Assembly (NCBI GenBank): GCA_964444795.1
Contig: CAYUIQ010000149.1
Coordinates: 1-22,961 of the forward strand
Length of the DNA stretch: 22,961 nt
Source: JABMRP01 sp964444795
GTDB lineage: Bacteria; Planctomycetota; Planctomycetia; Pirellulales; Thermoguttaceae
Reading direction: 5' to 3'
In this document: positions 1 to 10,335 of the stretch, one piece after another
Numbering within the stretch: the stretch's first letter is position 1
Layout: each line of letters starts with the position of its first letter
Program-made: the position numbers and the translations under genes
The notes under the pieces: model-generated
Database searches by the model: none
What the model saw: the letters and a program-made list of their open reading frames with translations, nothing else
Told to the model about the DNA's origin: nothing

Positions 1-70
1 TTTCGAGTTTTTTCATGCAATTAACGTGAAGGGGTCGCTTCGTTAAGGACTAGTCACTGCCGAACTCGCT

Positions 71-841
71 GTGGAATTACCTTTCTGGCTAATGGTCCCG
101 GATGGCGAGATTTCGCTCACCTACGACAAGACTACGGTGACTGCTGCAATTCACGGACGATACCTGGAAGTGTCAGACGGACCGATGAGCCTAGCGTCGA
201 GGTGTAACGCCATACTTATCGGCCCGGGAGATGAAGTCTGGGGACGGGAACTCCCAGAGTCGGTTCTGCCCAGTCAAATGCCTGTGTATAGGCCAATGAA
301 AACGGTTGTAAGCTTTCAATCGCATGTTGTCGCAGATTGCTTTGAGGCATGGCGGACAAAAGGAGAGGTAACACGCGATGACCGGACTGGAATCAGACGG
401 GTGAATCGCGTCATTCAGTACTTCAGAGCGCTGGCAACTGCGCATATACCGTTTCTGAACAATCTCATCACCTCCTATCGGTCTACGTCGCTGGACCCCT
501 ACGCGTCTGAAGTGAGCGAGTGGGACGTGCCCGCATGGTATGCCATACACGAGGGAACATTGGTATGGATCGGCTTGATGCCTTATTGGGCCAGCGATAC
601 TTTCCCGTCCGTCAACAAAGGTGGGGAAACAGCGCCGTTCGTCGCGACATCCTTGGAAGAAGTTCAGTCGCAAGCGAGAACTGAAGTCGCGCCCGGAAAG
701 CTTGAACTGCTGGACGCTTATAGCCTGATGTATCGGGGACGATTCGGCGACGCTGTCCGTTCCGCTGTAACTGGTATCGAAGTGGCCGTGGAAGCGCAAC
801 TCACGAAACTACTTGAGGAAAAAGGTCATTCCGAGGAGTAG
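71..841 (+). CDS. N-terminal part of an interrupted HEPN-domain protein
   Basis: This 256-residue open frame starts at GTG 71. An in-frame stop at 44-46 leaves no earlier start, and ATG 92 is an alternative. No strong ribosome binding site is visible. I do not recognise the first 200 residues. The last 40 form an amphipathic helical region of the type that opens HEPN domains (around GDAVRSAVTGIEVAVEAQL). The frame ends at TAG 839-841, but the same frame continues without another stop to 2029, and the helix resumes directly after the stop. I infer that this is the front half of one 652-codon gene. GC is lower than in the neighbours: 28 of 60 bases at 301-360, against 46 of 60 at 4141-4200 in uvrA. 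This suggests horizontal acquisition. A sequencing error or readthrough cannot be excluded. Confidence 0.6.
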   Translation: MELPFWLMVPDGEISLTYDKTTVTAAIHGRYLEVSDGPMSLASRCNAILIGPGDEVWGRELPESVLPSQMPVYRPMKTVVSFQSHVVADCFEAWRTKGEVTRDDRTGIRRVNRVIQYFRALATAHIPFLNNLITSYRSTSLDPYASEVSEWDVPAWYAIHEGTLVWIGLMPYWASDTFPSVNKGGETAPFVATSLEEVQSQARTEVAPGKLELLDAYSLMYRGRFGDAVRSAVTGIEVAVEAQLTKLLEEKGHSEE

Positions 842-943
842 ATTGCAGAGAGGTTAGAAGAGACTCGCAATAGCTTCTTCGAAAGGATCCGAGATTATGA
901 ACAACTAAGTCAGAAACGGCTGCCCGGACCGATACTTCACGAG

Positions 944-2029
944 GTGTCTTACATCAACGGCATGCGACTGCGTTCGGAACTCGACTGGGTTCGAAATCTC
1001 CGGCATAAGGTTGTGCATGAAGGGATTCGAGTCGACATCTTCGAGCGAGGAACAACGCTCAGGGCTATCGAGACAATGTCATGGCTGTTCGACTGGCTAT
1101 CGTGGGAAGACGAACACGGCCCCGAGGACAGTCGCAACTACATCTTCTTCAACATGCTGCGTGGCCAGCCGTACTTCGCATTCGAGTATACGGAAGATGG
1201 CGTTCGTGTCTCGCCGATGGCGTTACCCGATCCCGACGAACGGATTACTTCCGACGGCGAGATCATCCTCAGCCAATATGTCGGCACTACTGACGGTACG
1301 ACCAACGACGTTGATCTCTTCGCGCGTATGACATTCGAGTTTCTTGGCATCAACTGCGACGAAGGGCCGCCAGAGCCAATTGAGGAAGCCGGGCTACGCG
1401 AGCGTTACCTAATCAACGATAACGGTCGAACCGCAATCGTCTTCTGTCTTGAATTCGATCACTTGATCAACTTGGCGGCAGCTAACGCAGTCCTGGAACG
1501 CGTTCGCGATGTCCGCGCAGCGAATGGTGAATCCAACGTGTTGGTCATCGTCCACCACCAACGCCAATACGAGAAACAACGCCGGGAAACTGCCTCGCCG
1601 ATTCCTCAGGACGTTCAGGAACGCCTGGAGTCCTGCAACGCAACTATCGTAACTGCCATGGATCTTCAAGTGTCGGTGCTCGGCGTCCTCAGATTCGGTT
1701 GGCCGATCGGACCTGTCAGGGACCGGTTGTTCACTCCAGGGCGACAGGCTGAGTATCCCCCTGGTTACAAGCCCGTGGGAACCTGCAATAGATTCTATCC
1801 AGATCATTCCGTCATCAGCATTGAACTGACCGAAGGTCAGTCGATTGCCCAGGGAGAGAAAATAGCGATCCGACTCTGTGATCGATACCACGAAGAAGAC
1901 GTCAAGTCGATGCAGGTAAACGGCGAAGACGTCACCATCGCGAGCGGGCCTTGCAGGGTTGGCATCGTGTCGTCACTGACCAAGAGCGACGTGAAGCCAG
2001 GTCAAATGGTCTTTACGAAACGGGATTGA
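944..2029 (+). CDS. C-terminal part of the same protein: HEPN motif and EF-Tu-domain-II-like end
   Basis: The frame is open from 842, directly after TAG 839-841 and in the same phase as the previous entry. GTG 944 is only the first possible start, and no ribosome binding site precedes it, so independent translation is doubtful. Residues 17-27 (RNLRHKVVHEG) contain R20-x4-H25, the signature of HEPN RNases, which cleave RNA or act as toxins in defence systems. The middle (about residues 150-260) alternates strands and helices and resembles restriction-endonuclease-like folds, but I see no intact catalytic set. Residues about 276-361 fit the beta-barrel of translation-factor domain II, which is also found at the end of U32 peptidases (V-G-T then S-M-Q-V, G-I-V, G-Q-M-V-F). 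The architecture suggests an RNA-targeting defence protein. That function is an inference; the reading frame itself is seen directly. Confidence 0.6.
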   Translation: MSYINGMRLRSELDWVRNLRHKVVHEGIRVDIFERGTTLRAIETMSWLFDWLSWEDEHGPEDSRNYIFFNMLRGQPYFAFEYTEDGVRVSPMALPDPDERITSDGEIILSQYVGTTDGTTNDVDLFARMTFEFLGINCDEGPPEPIEEAGLRERYLINDNGRTAIVFCLEFDHLINLAAANAVLERVRDVRAANGESNVLVIVHHQRQYEKQRRETASPIPQDVQERLESCNATIVTAMDLQVSVLGVLRFGWPIGPVRDRLFTPGRQAEYPPGYKPVGTCNRFYPDHSVISIELTEGQSIAQGEKIAIRLCDRYHEEDVKSMQVNGEDVTIASGPCRVGIVSSLTKSDVKPGQMVFTKRD

Positions 2030-2218
2030 CTGCCGGGTGCCGGGAGTGGACCGCCGGGTGCCACTGCTGGCTTGTCCGGCAGTGCAAGGGGCGAAGGCTC
2101 AGTCACTTCTCGGGGGAAACGCGAGGAAACGGGGAAAGGCGGAGAAACGGCGGGGAAACGAGGCTTGGAAATTGGAAATCGGGGTCAGGCTTTCACTTTA
2201 CACTGACGGTCGGGGTCA
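2030..2218. other. Low-complexity spacer after the HEPN gene
   Basis: I see no supportable gene here. The stretch 2117-2162 is built of imperfect units around GGGGAAACG. At 2179-2204 lies a 26-bp unit (TCGGGGTCAGG followed by CTTTCACTTTACACT) that recurs with one mismatch at 2210-2235, directly before the longer repeat. Confidence 0.5.
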
Positions 2219-2348
2219 GGCTTGCACTTTACACTTTAGCTCGAAGCGCTGCGGTGTTGGGGTGGCGGAAATGGGTGGGTTGCCCGAATGAAGACTGTCG
2301 GCGTGTTTGGAGAAGGAAAGCGGCGACGAGTCGCCGCAGTCCAAAGAG
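2219..2348 (+). repeat. Long direct repeat, copy 1
   Basis: This copy of about 130 bp runs from GGCTTGCACTTTACACTTTAG to the CCAAAGAGC end. The second copy at 3615-3745 has the same orientation. Both contain AAGCGCTGCGGTG, GGGGTGGCGGAAATGG and GGCGACGAGTCGCCGCAGTCC, with scattered substitutions and small indels between these blocks. The CGGCGACGAGTCGCCG part is itself palindromic. Such GGGGTCAGG/CACTTTACAC repeats look like non-coding remains of a dispersed element. No transposase is present. Confidence 0.8.
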
Positions 2349-2424
2349 CCGGCGCCTGCGGCTTGGCGTTAAACGAAGACGGACGGCCCTCTCCCTCTGG
2401 CAAAGGGAACGCCCCTCACCCTAA

Positions 2425-2445
2425 CCCTCTCCCGGAGGGAGAGGG
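2425..2445. repeat. Perfect 9-bp inverted repeat
   Basis: CCCTCTCCC (2425-2433) and GGGAGAGGG (2437-2445) flank a GGA loop. No T-tract follows on either strand, so this is better read as a dispersed intergenic palindrome than as a terminator. Confidence 0.6.
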
Positions 2446-2552
2446 GAGTTTATGCAATGACCGGTGATTATATCGAGGTGATGAACGTCCGGGTTCGGGC
2501 CGGGTCGCGTGATTTGTACGTCGACCCCTTTTTCGTTCAGGAGGGAATGCAA

Positions 2553-3278
2553 ATGAAGCGTGTCTATCTGTCCGTCTTCGTCGTACTATGGACGATCGCC
2601 GTTTTCTCCGCCAACTCGATCGCGGACGAGGCAGAGGAGCAAGGAAGCCCGCCGGATGAAGACTCGAGGCGGCTGCTCGACGAGTTCCGGACGACCTACG
2701 CGTTGCCGGATGATGCGGTCGTGAAGCGAGTCGCCCCTCCGTTTACGGCCGGGCGCATGGAGTACTATCGCGTGTATGAGGCACGCCAGGCGAAGATCTT
2801 GCCCGAGGGGCCGGATACCATGTGGTTCTATTGGAGGCATGCGACGGCAAAGCCGAGGCGGCTGGGCGAGGGCAACTTGAACCGCGGCGGCATGGGCTGG
2901 ATCGGCGACGACGGAAATCCGGTCGCGGCGCTGATCACGAAACTGACCGGCGGTTACTATCATCACCACCACGGAAAGGGTGGCGTCCAGTCGTACGAAC
3001 TGCTGGGAGACCAAGAACTCAGAGGCACGAGAATTACCGGAGACTGGGTCGTCCGCGCGGGGGCTTCGTCCGAGGAAATCGTCGAAGGCCTAGAGACCGT
3101 TCTTCGCGAACAGTGCAGCCTGCCGATACGCCTTAGCTTGAAGGAAGCGGATCGCAAGGTCCTGGTTGCGAAGGGCAAATACTCATACAGCCCGTTGCCA
3201 GGCAACGGGAACCAACTCGACGAGTATGGCGACTATCATCGGGTTGACATCTTCGACAAGGATCGTGACCGGTTGTAG
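2553..3278 (+). CDS. Secreted protein of unknown function, cut by an in-frame TAG
   Basis: ATG 2553 is chosen because AGGAGGG at 2539-2545 lies 7 nt before it and a signal peptide follows immediately (basic MKR, then a hydrophobic stretch to about residue 20, cleavage likely after residue 24). The frame is also open upstream to ATG 2457. The product is exported, 241 residues, with a four-histidine run at 137-140 (a possible metal site, or chance). The TAG at 3276-3278 is followed in the same frame by 94 more codons that look coding, so this is probably the first two thirds of a 336-codon gene. The full-length form faintly recalls the DUF3738/TIGR03435 family of secreted proteins. That is a low-confidence guess from memory. 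Function unknown. Confidence 0.6.
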   Translation: MKRVYLSVFVVLWTIAVFSANSIADEAEEQGSPPDEDSRRLLDEFRTTYALPDDAVVKRVAPPFTAGRMEYYRVYEARQAKILPEGPDTMWFYWRHATAKPRRLGEGNLNRGGMGWIGDDGNPVAALITKLTGGYYHHHHGKGGVQSYELLGDQELRGTRITGDWVVRAGASSEEIVEGLETVLREQCSLPIRLSLKEADRKVLVAKGKYSYSPLPGNGNQLDEYGDYHRVDIFDKDRDRL

Positions 3279-3563
3279 GTAGGATCAGGCGCCACGCTCG
3301 ATCATCTGCTGCGCGCCGCGGCGAAGTTCATTGGCCGCCCCATCGATAACCAGGTCGCCCGCTCGCCGGAGGAGCGCATCGCCTGGCGCTGGAGCGCCCG
3401 AAGGTACCGTGAAATTCGCGAGAAAGGCGACGTCGATGAGGCGGCGGTCCTTGACAATCTCGCCAAGCAAACGGGCCTGACATTCGAACAAGAAACGCGC
3501 CGCGTCCGGGTGCTGCTTGTGGAGCGAGATGCGCTGGACGAAAGTAATGAGCAGCAACCGTAG
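3279..3563 (+). pseudogene. C-terminal remainder of the secreted protein, behind the TAG
   Basis: The frame of the preceding gene continues for 94 codons after TAG 3276-3278 and ends at TAG 3561-3563. No start codon or ribosome binding site serves it. The translation is protein-like: LDHLLRAAAKFIGRP, then an arginine-rich helix, then LDNLAKQTGLTFEQETRRVRV. It ends in the QTGL and VRVLLVE pattern that I associate with the end of DUF3738-like domains. The preserved coding character suggests that the interruption is recent, or that it is a sequencing error or is read through. Confidence 0.65.
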
Positions 3564-3614
3564 GCTGGGTTAGGAACGAAAATGGGACATCGGGGTCAGG
3601 GGACATCGGGCTTC

Positions 3615-3745
3615 GGCTTGCACTTTACACTTTAGCTGGAAGCGCTGCGGTGGTGGGGTGGCGGAAATGGAGGGTTGGACGAAATGAAGATCGCCGGGCG
3701 GTAGGGAAAAGGAAAGCGGCGACGAGTCGCCGCAGTCCAAAGGGC
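3615..3745 (+). repeat. Long direct repeat, copy 2
   Basis: This is the second copy of the repeat at 2219-2348, in the same orientation. It starts at GGCTTGCACTTTACACTTTAG and ends at CCAAAGGGC. A TCGGGGTCAGG block at 3590-3600 precedes it, as it precedes copy 1. The two copies bracket the interrupted secreted-protein gene. Confidence 0.8.
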
Positions 3746-4059
3746 AGGTTGGAAACCGGGCCCGCGAAGAGACCGCGGGCGAGGAGGTGACACGCGCCCG
3801 GGGGCCCATGCTACCGGCGGTTCGACGGGCTGGGAAGCCCATCGTACGGGAATCTGCCTATCACGGAGAAACACCCCACGCCCGCGGGTTTCGTGATTCG
3901 GGCGAAAGCGGAGCGTCGCCCGCTCGAGCGTGACACGGATACCGGCCCGGCGGTCTATCGTAAGGTTCGGGACGAAGTGAGTGCGTCGAGACTTCGGGGT
4001 CGACATTCCCCGCTCCGCGACCCACGGGATGCAACCCGTGGGCGTGGCTCTCCCTGTCT
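3746..4059. other. Intergenic stretch without a supportable gene
   Basis: Only short unconvincing frames are found here. The one clear structure is a perfect hairpin, CCCACGGG (4021-4028) and CCCGTGGG (4035-4042) around ATGCAA, of the REP type. It sits about 32 nt beyond the uvrA stop codon but has no T-tract, so I do not call it an intrinsic terminator. Confidence 0.5.
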
Positions 4060-4073
4060 CTAATCCCTAATCC

Positions 4074-4086
<13 letters not shown>
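4060..4086. repeat. Heptamer tandem array across the uvrA stop codon
   Basis: Three exact CTAATCC units (4060-4080) and a degenerate fourth (4081-4086) read GGATTAG on the minus strand. The uvrA stop TAG (4076-4074) is inside the array, so the last two residues of UvrA (RD) and the stop are supplied by the repeat. Confidence 0.85.
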
Positions 4087-6908
<2,822 letters not shown>

Positions 6909-6923
6909 CGAATGCTCTGTTCG
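6909..6923 (-). promoter_or_regulatory. Imperfect palindrome between the uvrA promoter and start (possible LexA-type site)
   Basis: CGAAT (6909-6913) and GTTCG (6919-6923) are inverted around five bases and touch the uvrA start codon. The pattern resembles the CGAAC-N4-GTTCG SOS box of Gram-positive bacteria but has a five-base spacer and one mismatch, so the assignment is weak. Confidence 0.25.
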
Positions 6924-6950
6924 CCCACGATTGGTCTGTCCAAACCCATC

Positions 6951-6979
6951 ACTTTACCAAAGCGCGGCCTGCGAGGCAA
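6951..6979 (-). promoter_or_regulatory. uvrA promoter
   Basis: On the minus strand, -35 TTGCCT (6979-6974) and -10 TAAAGT (6956-6951) are separated by exactly 17 bases. Each hexamer matches the sigma-70 consensus at four of six positions. The predicted transcript would start about 35-40 nt before the uvrA ATG. Confidence 0.6.
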
Positions 6980-7023
6980 GAAACGGGAGCGGCCCCCCCC
7001 GTTGCGTGGTTTGTTGATCTAGA

Positions 7024-7080
7024 AACCCGAAGCGTCAGCGAGGCGAAGTCGTTAGTCGGCCCTCGTTTACGCTTCGGGTT
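7024..7080. repeat. MITE/REP-like inverted repeat
   Basis: Twenty-base arms at 7024-7043 (AACCCGAAGCGTCAGCGAGG) and 7061-7080 are inverted with two mismatches around a 17-base centre. This looks like a dispersed palindromic element of the host genome. No coding sequence is associated. Confidence 0.75.
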
Positions 7081-7195
7081 ACCATCGGACCGCGAATAAT
7101 CCAGATCGGAGGAAGGCTTGCGAGGCGACCGCTTTCGGGTAGAATGGCCCGTTGGCTGAGATTCCGGCACACCCGACAATCGATAGGGGTCCCCC

Positions 7196-7225
7196 ACACC
7201 CGTCCAGGAGCAAGCGGACGGGTGT
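7196..7225. repeat. Perfect 10-bp hairpin upstream of the tRNA gene
   Basis: ACACCCGTCC (7196-7205) and GGACGGGTGT (7216-7225) enclose ten bases. Only TT follows on the plus strand and there is no T-tract on the minus strand, so the role is open: an isolated palindrome or part of an unseen small RNA. Confidence 0.5.
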
Positions 7226-7326
7226 TTCCTCGCGTTGAAGCGAGAACCTCGGGGACCACCTCCCGTGTCATAGAGAGTGCCGAAGTCGAAGCATCTGGTC
7301 GCAACCATCGACGACCCATCACGTGA

Positions 7327-7399
<73 letters not shown>

Positions 7400-7407
7400 C
7401 TTGATAC

Positions 7408-7438
7408 AGCCCTAAGTCATAACGGCTTAGGGCTTTTT
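7408..7438 (+). terminator. Intrinsic terminator of tRNA-Lys
   Basis: A perfect nine-base-pair stem, AGCCCTAAG (7408-7416) with CTTAGGGCT (7426-7434), is followed by a T-run to 7438. It begins nine bases after the tRNA 3' end. Confidence 0.92.
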
Positions 7439-7535
7439 ACGTTTCTTGCCTAGTTCTCCGCGCCTTCCGCATCCCACCGCTTGGTGTGGTCGTTCTCACT
7501 GGATTCCGTGCCGGGGGAAGAGCAGGGACACGCGC

Positions 7536-8519
7536 TCAGTCCACCGGACTGACGAAAGATCGCACGAACCGGCTGATGATGCAGGCGTCGGCGTAGACGC
7601 TCCACGTGTGCCCCTTGCGGATCCAAGGAGCGACGTTGATCTGGTGGATGTTCAGGTCCAACTCGGCCAGCGATCGCCATCGCGGCAGACCGGTCACCCC
7701 CAACGGCCCGCAACGGCAACACCGGTCCAACACGCGATACCGATTCAAGATGCAATCCTGCGAGTTGTAGATCACCAGGAGCCGGTCGACCCGTTGTAGC
7801 GCCCGGCCGAAGCGCTGTTCGGTAGCCAGTTGGGGGGTACACAGCGCGGCGGCCATGTAGACGACGTCGAAGGTGCGCCCCGGGGGCGGTGGCGAATCTC
7901 CCAGCCCGACGCCGTCGATCTGCCCGCCGGCCAGCACATGTAGCGCGCCGGAGACAACCCGGGCCCCGAAGCTGTGGGAGATCAGGCAGACGGGTACGTC
8001 GTGGTTGATCTGGGCGAGTATCCGGGCGAGTTTTGGGCCCTCTCGATCGGCCACCGAGACCTGCTGCCGGAAGCCGTCGAGGGGACGTTTGCCTTGGCTC
8101 TCCGCCGGCCACGACCAGATCACGTAGCGAAACCGCTTCTGCCGATCGCGGGGGGCAATCTGCGCCAGACACTCCCAACCCACGGTCACCGACAGCGGCA
8201 TGTCGCACCTTGCCCCATGCACAAAGACAACCGTGGGCACCTCCGAATCGTCGCCGGCGAGGAATTCGTCCAACGACGCCACGAGCCAGCGTCCTCGCTC
8301 GTAGCGGTAGCATCGCGGACCCTCACCGCCCCGGCAGGATCGCGTGCTCATCATCCAGACCTCGCGGCCGTCGGCCACGTCACCCGCTTTGTCGCATGCG
8401 GGGCGCGTCGATGCCGGGGAAACGTCAACGGCCGCCGCCGAAGCGCCGTACGATGTCACCGGGAAACCGCAGGCCAGCGCGACAAGAACGGTCGAGAGAA
8501 GTGATTTGGGCGCAAACAT
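7536..8519 (-). CDS. Secreted alpha/beta hydrolase (DUF900-like)
   Basis: The 327-residue product starts at ATG 8519, where a GGAG box lies 7 nt upstream and a signal peptide begins (MFAPKSLL then a hydrophobic core, cleavage near residues 25-28). The frame extends further upstream only through repeat DNA. VVFVHGARCD (97-106) is the strand and oxyanion region after beta-3. SHSFG (181-185) is the nucleophile elbow with Ser183. NSQD and the late GHTW can supply the acid and histidine of the triad. The spacing fits DUF900-type hydrolases, whose substrates are unknown. It probably acts in the periplasm or at the cell surface. It lies downstream of leuA on the same strand, but 271 bp with tandem repeats separate them, so an operon is unlikely. 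Confidence 0.8.
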   Translation of the reverse strand: MFAPKSLLSTVLVALACGFPVTSYGASAAAVDVSPASTRPACDKAGDVADGREVWMMSTRSCRGGEGPRCYRYERGRWLVASLDEFLAGDDSEVPTVVFVHGARCDMPLSVTVGWECLAQIAPRDRQKRFRYVIWSWPAESQGKRPLDGFRQQVSVADREGPKLARILAQINHDVPVCLISHSFGARVVSGALHVLAGGQIDGVGLGDSPPPPGRTFDVVYMAAALCTPQLATEQRFGRALQRVDRLLVIYNSQDCILNRYRVLDRCCRCGPLGVTGLPRWRSLAELDLNIHQINVAPWIRKGHTWSVYADACIISRFVRSFVSPVD

Positions 8520-8722
8520 TGCGGTGCTCCATCTCAAGCGGCATCCACAAACCTGATCGTAGACGCCAATCCTCGGCGGTGCAACGATTTTTCTTGCCCC
8601 TGCGTAAGAAATTCCAAGATCCTTGGGAATCGGGCCGGAAATGCCCCGCTGTCGATGGGATTTGGCCTCGGGGCCGGCCGTCCAAGAGGCGAATTTGCCC
8701 ATCAGGCGGCCGGGAACTCCAG

Positions 8723-8795
8723 AATGACCAATGAGCAATGAGCAATGAGCAATGAGCAATGAGCAATCCCTAGTCCCTAGTCCCTAGTCCCTACT
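8723..8795. repeat. Two adjoining heptamer tandem arrays after leuA
   Basis: AATGAGC is repeated five times (8730-8764), preceded by a variant AATGACC (8723-8729). CCCTAGT is then repeated three times (8768-8788) with a last variant CCCTACT (8789-8795) that contains the leuA stop codon. Both arrays have a 7-bp period. The second is one base per unit different from the array at the uvrA stop. Confidence 0.85.
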
Positions 8796-10335
8796 CGCTA
8801 CGCTCCTCTTTGTCCTGGATCGCGGCGATGCGATTGATGGCGTTGAGGAAGGCTTTGGTGCTGGCTTCGATGCTGTCGGTGGAAACACTCCGGCCACGGT
8901 AGATCTGGCCGTTGTGCTCCACTTCCACCATGACTTCGCCCTGGGCGTCCTTGCCGACGGTAACGCTGTGTACGTGGAAGTCCTTGCACTCCACCGAAAT
9001 GCCGGTCAGTTTCTCGATGGCCAGGAAAATGGCGTCGATGGGACCGTCGCCGCAGGCCATTTCCGTGGTATACTCTTCCTCGCCTCGGCACAGGGTGAGC
9101 TTCACCTCGGGTGTTTCCCCGGATCCGGTGCTCACGTGGTAGGAACGGATCGACCACAACTCGGGAGCCGCGTGGATCTGTTGCTCGATCATGGCGCCCA
9201 GGTCGCCGTCGTACACTTCCTTCTTCTTATCGGCCAGCGCCTTAAACTGGGCGAAGACCGTGTTGAGTTGTTCGCCGGTGAGCCGGTAGCCGAGCGTTCG
9301 GGCGCGATCGGCCAGCGCGGCCCGGCCGCTGTGTTTGCCCAGCACCAAATCGCTCTTCGTAAAGCCCACGTCCTCGGGCCGCATGATCTCGTAGGTCGTG
9401 CGTTCCTTGAGCATGCCGTCCTGGTGGATTCCCGCCTCGTGGGCAAATGCGTTCTGGCCGACGATGGCCTTGTTTCGCTGGACCTTCATGCCCGTGATGT
9501 TGGCCACCAACCGGCTGGTGGGCACGAGACGAGGGCTGACGATGTTCGTGTCGGCGCGGTAGTAGTCGTTGCGGGTTCGCAGGGCCATGACGATTTCTTC
9601 CAGCGAGCAGTTTCCCGCGCGTTCGCCGATGCCGTTGATCGTACACTCGATTTGCCCGGCCCCCGCTTCGATCGCCGCCAGGCTATTGGCCACGGCCATC
9701 CCCAGATCGTTGTGGCAGTGAACGCTGATCACCGCCCGGTCGATATTGGAAACGCGCTTGCGCAGTTGGGAAATGACTTCGTACATTTGCGCGGGCGTGG
9801 AGTAGCCGACCGTGTCGGGAACGTTGATCGTGGTGGCCCCGGCGTCGATGGCGGCGGTGACGACATCGCGGAGGAACTCGATTTCGGTTCGAGATGCGTC
9901 CTCGGGCGAAAATTCGACGTCGGAGCAATAGCCGGCGGCGCGGCGGACGCCCTCGATCGTGCGGCGGATAATTTCTTCTTTACCCGCCTTGAGCTTGAAC
10001 TCGCGGTGGATGGCGCTGGTGGCCAGGAAGACGTGAATCCGCGCCCGCTCGCTGTGCTTGATCGCCTCCCAGGCCCGGTCGATATCGCCGTCGCAACAGC
10101 GTGCCAGGCCGCAGATGGTCGCCCCGCGGACATTCTTGGCGATATCTCGAACCGCCTCGAAATCACCGTCCGAGGCGATCGGAAAACCGGCCTCGATCAC
10201 GTCAACGCCCAACTCGACCAGCGCCTGGGCTATCTTGGTCTTCTCGGCCAGATTCATACTCGCGCCCGGCGACTGCTCGCCGTCGCGGAGCGTGGTATCA
10301 AAGATTCTGATCTTTCGTGGTTCTGGTTCGTTCAT
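8791..10335 (-). CDS. leuA: 2-isopropylmalate synthase
   Basis: LeuA condenses acetyl-CoA with 2-oxoisovalerate, the first committed step of leucine synthesis, in the cytoplasm. The 514-residue protein has the catalytic TIM barrel: FDTTLRDGEQSPG (12-24, metal ligand Asp13), the SVHCHNDLG motif with metal ligands His206 and His208, and NGIGERAGN (234-242). The C-terminal third (about 390-510) is the LeuA dimer domain that binds leucine for feedback inhibition. The length fits bacterial LeuA type 1 (E. coli 523). ATG 10335 has a weak AGGGA box 9-10 nt upstream. Expression is probably controlled by the leucine attenuator at 10503-10718. The stop TAG lies in a heptamer repeat. Confidence 0.97.
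   Translation of the reverse strand: MNEPEPRKIRIFDTTLRDGEQSPGASMNLAEKTKIAQALVELGVDVIEAGFPIASDGDFEAVRDIAKNVRGATICGLARCCDGDIDRAWEAIKHSERARIHVFLATSAIHREFKLKAGKEEIIRRTIEGVRRAAGYCSDVEFSPEDASRTEIEFLRDVVTAAIDAGATTINVPDTVGYSTPAQMYEVISQLRKRVSNIDRAVISVHCHNDLGMAVANSLAAIEAGAGQIECTINGIGERAGNCSLEEIVMALRTRNDYYRADTNIVSPRLVPTSRLVANITGMKVQRNKAIVGQNAFAHEAGIHQDGMLKERTTYEIMRPEDVGFTKSDLVLGKHSGRAALADRARTLGYRLTGEQLNTVFAQFKALADKKKEVYDGDLGAMIEQQIHAAPELWSIRSYHVSTGSGETPEVKLTLCRGEEEYTTEMACGDGPIDAIFLAIEKLTGISVECKDFHVHSVTVGKDAQGEVMVEVEHNGQIYRGRSVSTDSIEASTKAFLNAINRIAAIQDKEERSE

Noticed and set aside
71..3563. Genome-wide reassignment of UAG to an amino acid, suggested by two amber-split genes
   Set aside because: uvrA, leuA, serA, ruvB and the formyltransferase gene all end naturally at TAG at the expected family length, so UAG is a normal stop.
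3632..4006. 124-codon minus-strand open frame in the spacer before uvrA
   Set aside because: It runs through the repeat copy at 3615-3745, is biased towards proline and arginine, and has no ribosome binding site.
4021..4042. Intrinsic terminator of uvrA
   Set aside because: The stem is perfect but no T-run follows on the minus strand. It fits a REP palindrome better.
8723..8795. CRISPR-like array
   Set aside because: The units are 7 bp and adjoin directly with no spacers, so this is a short tandem repeat.
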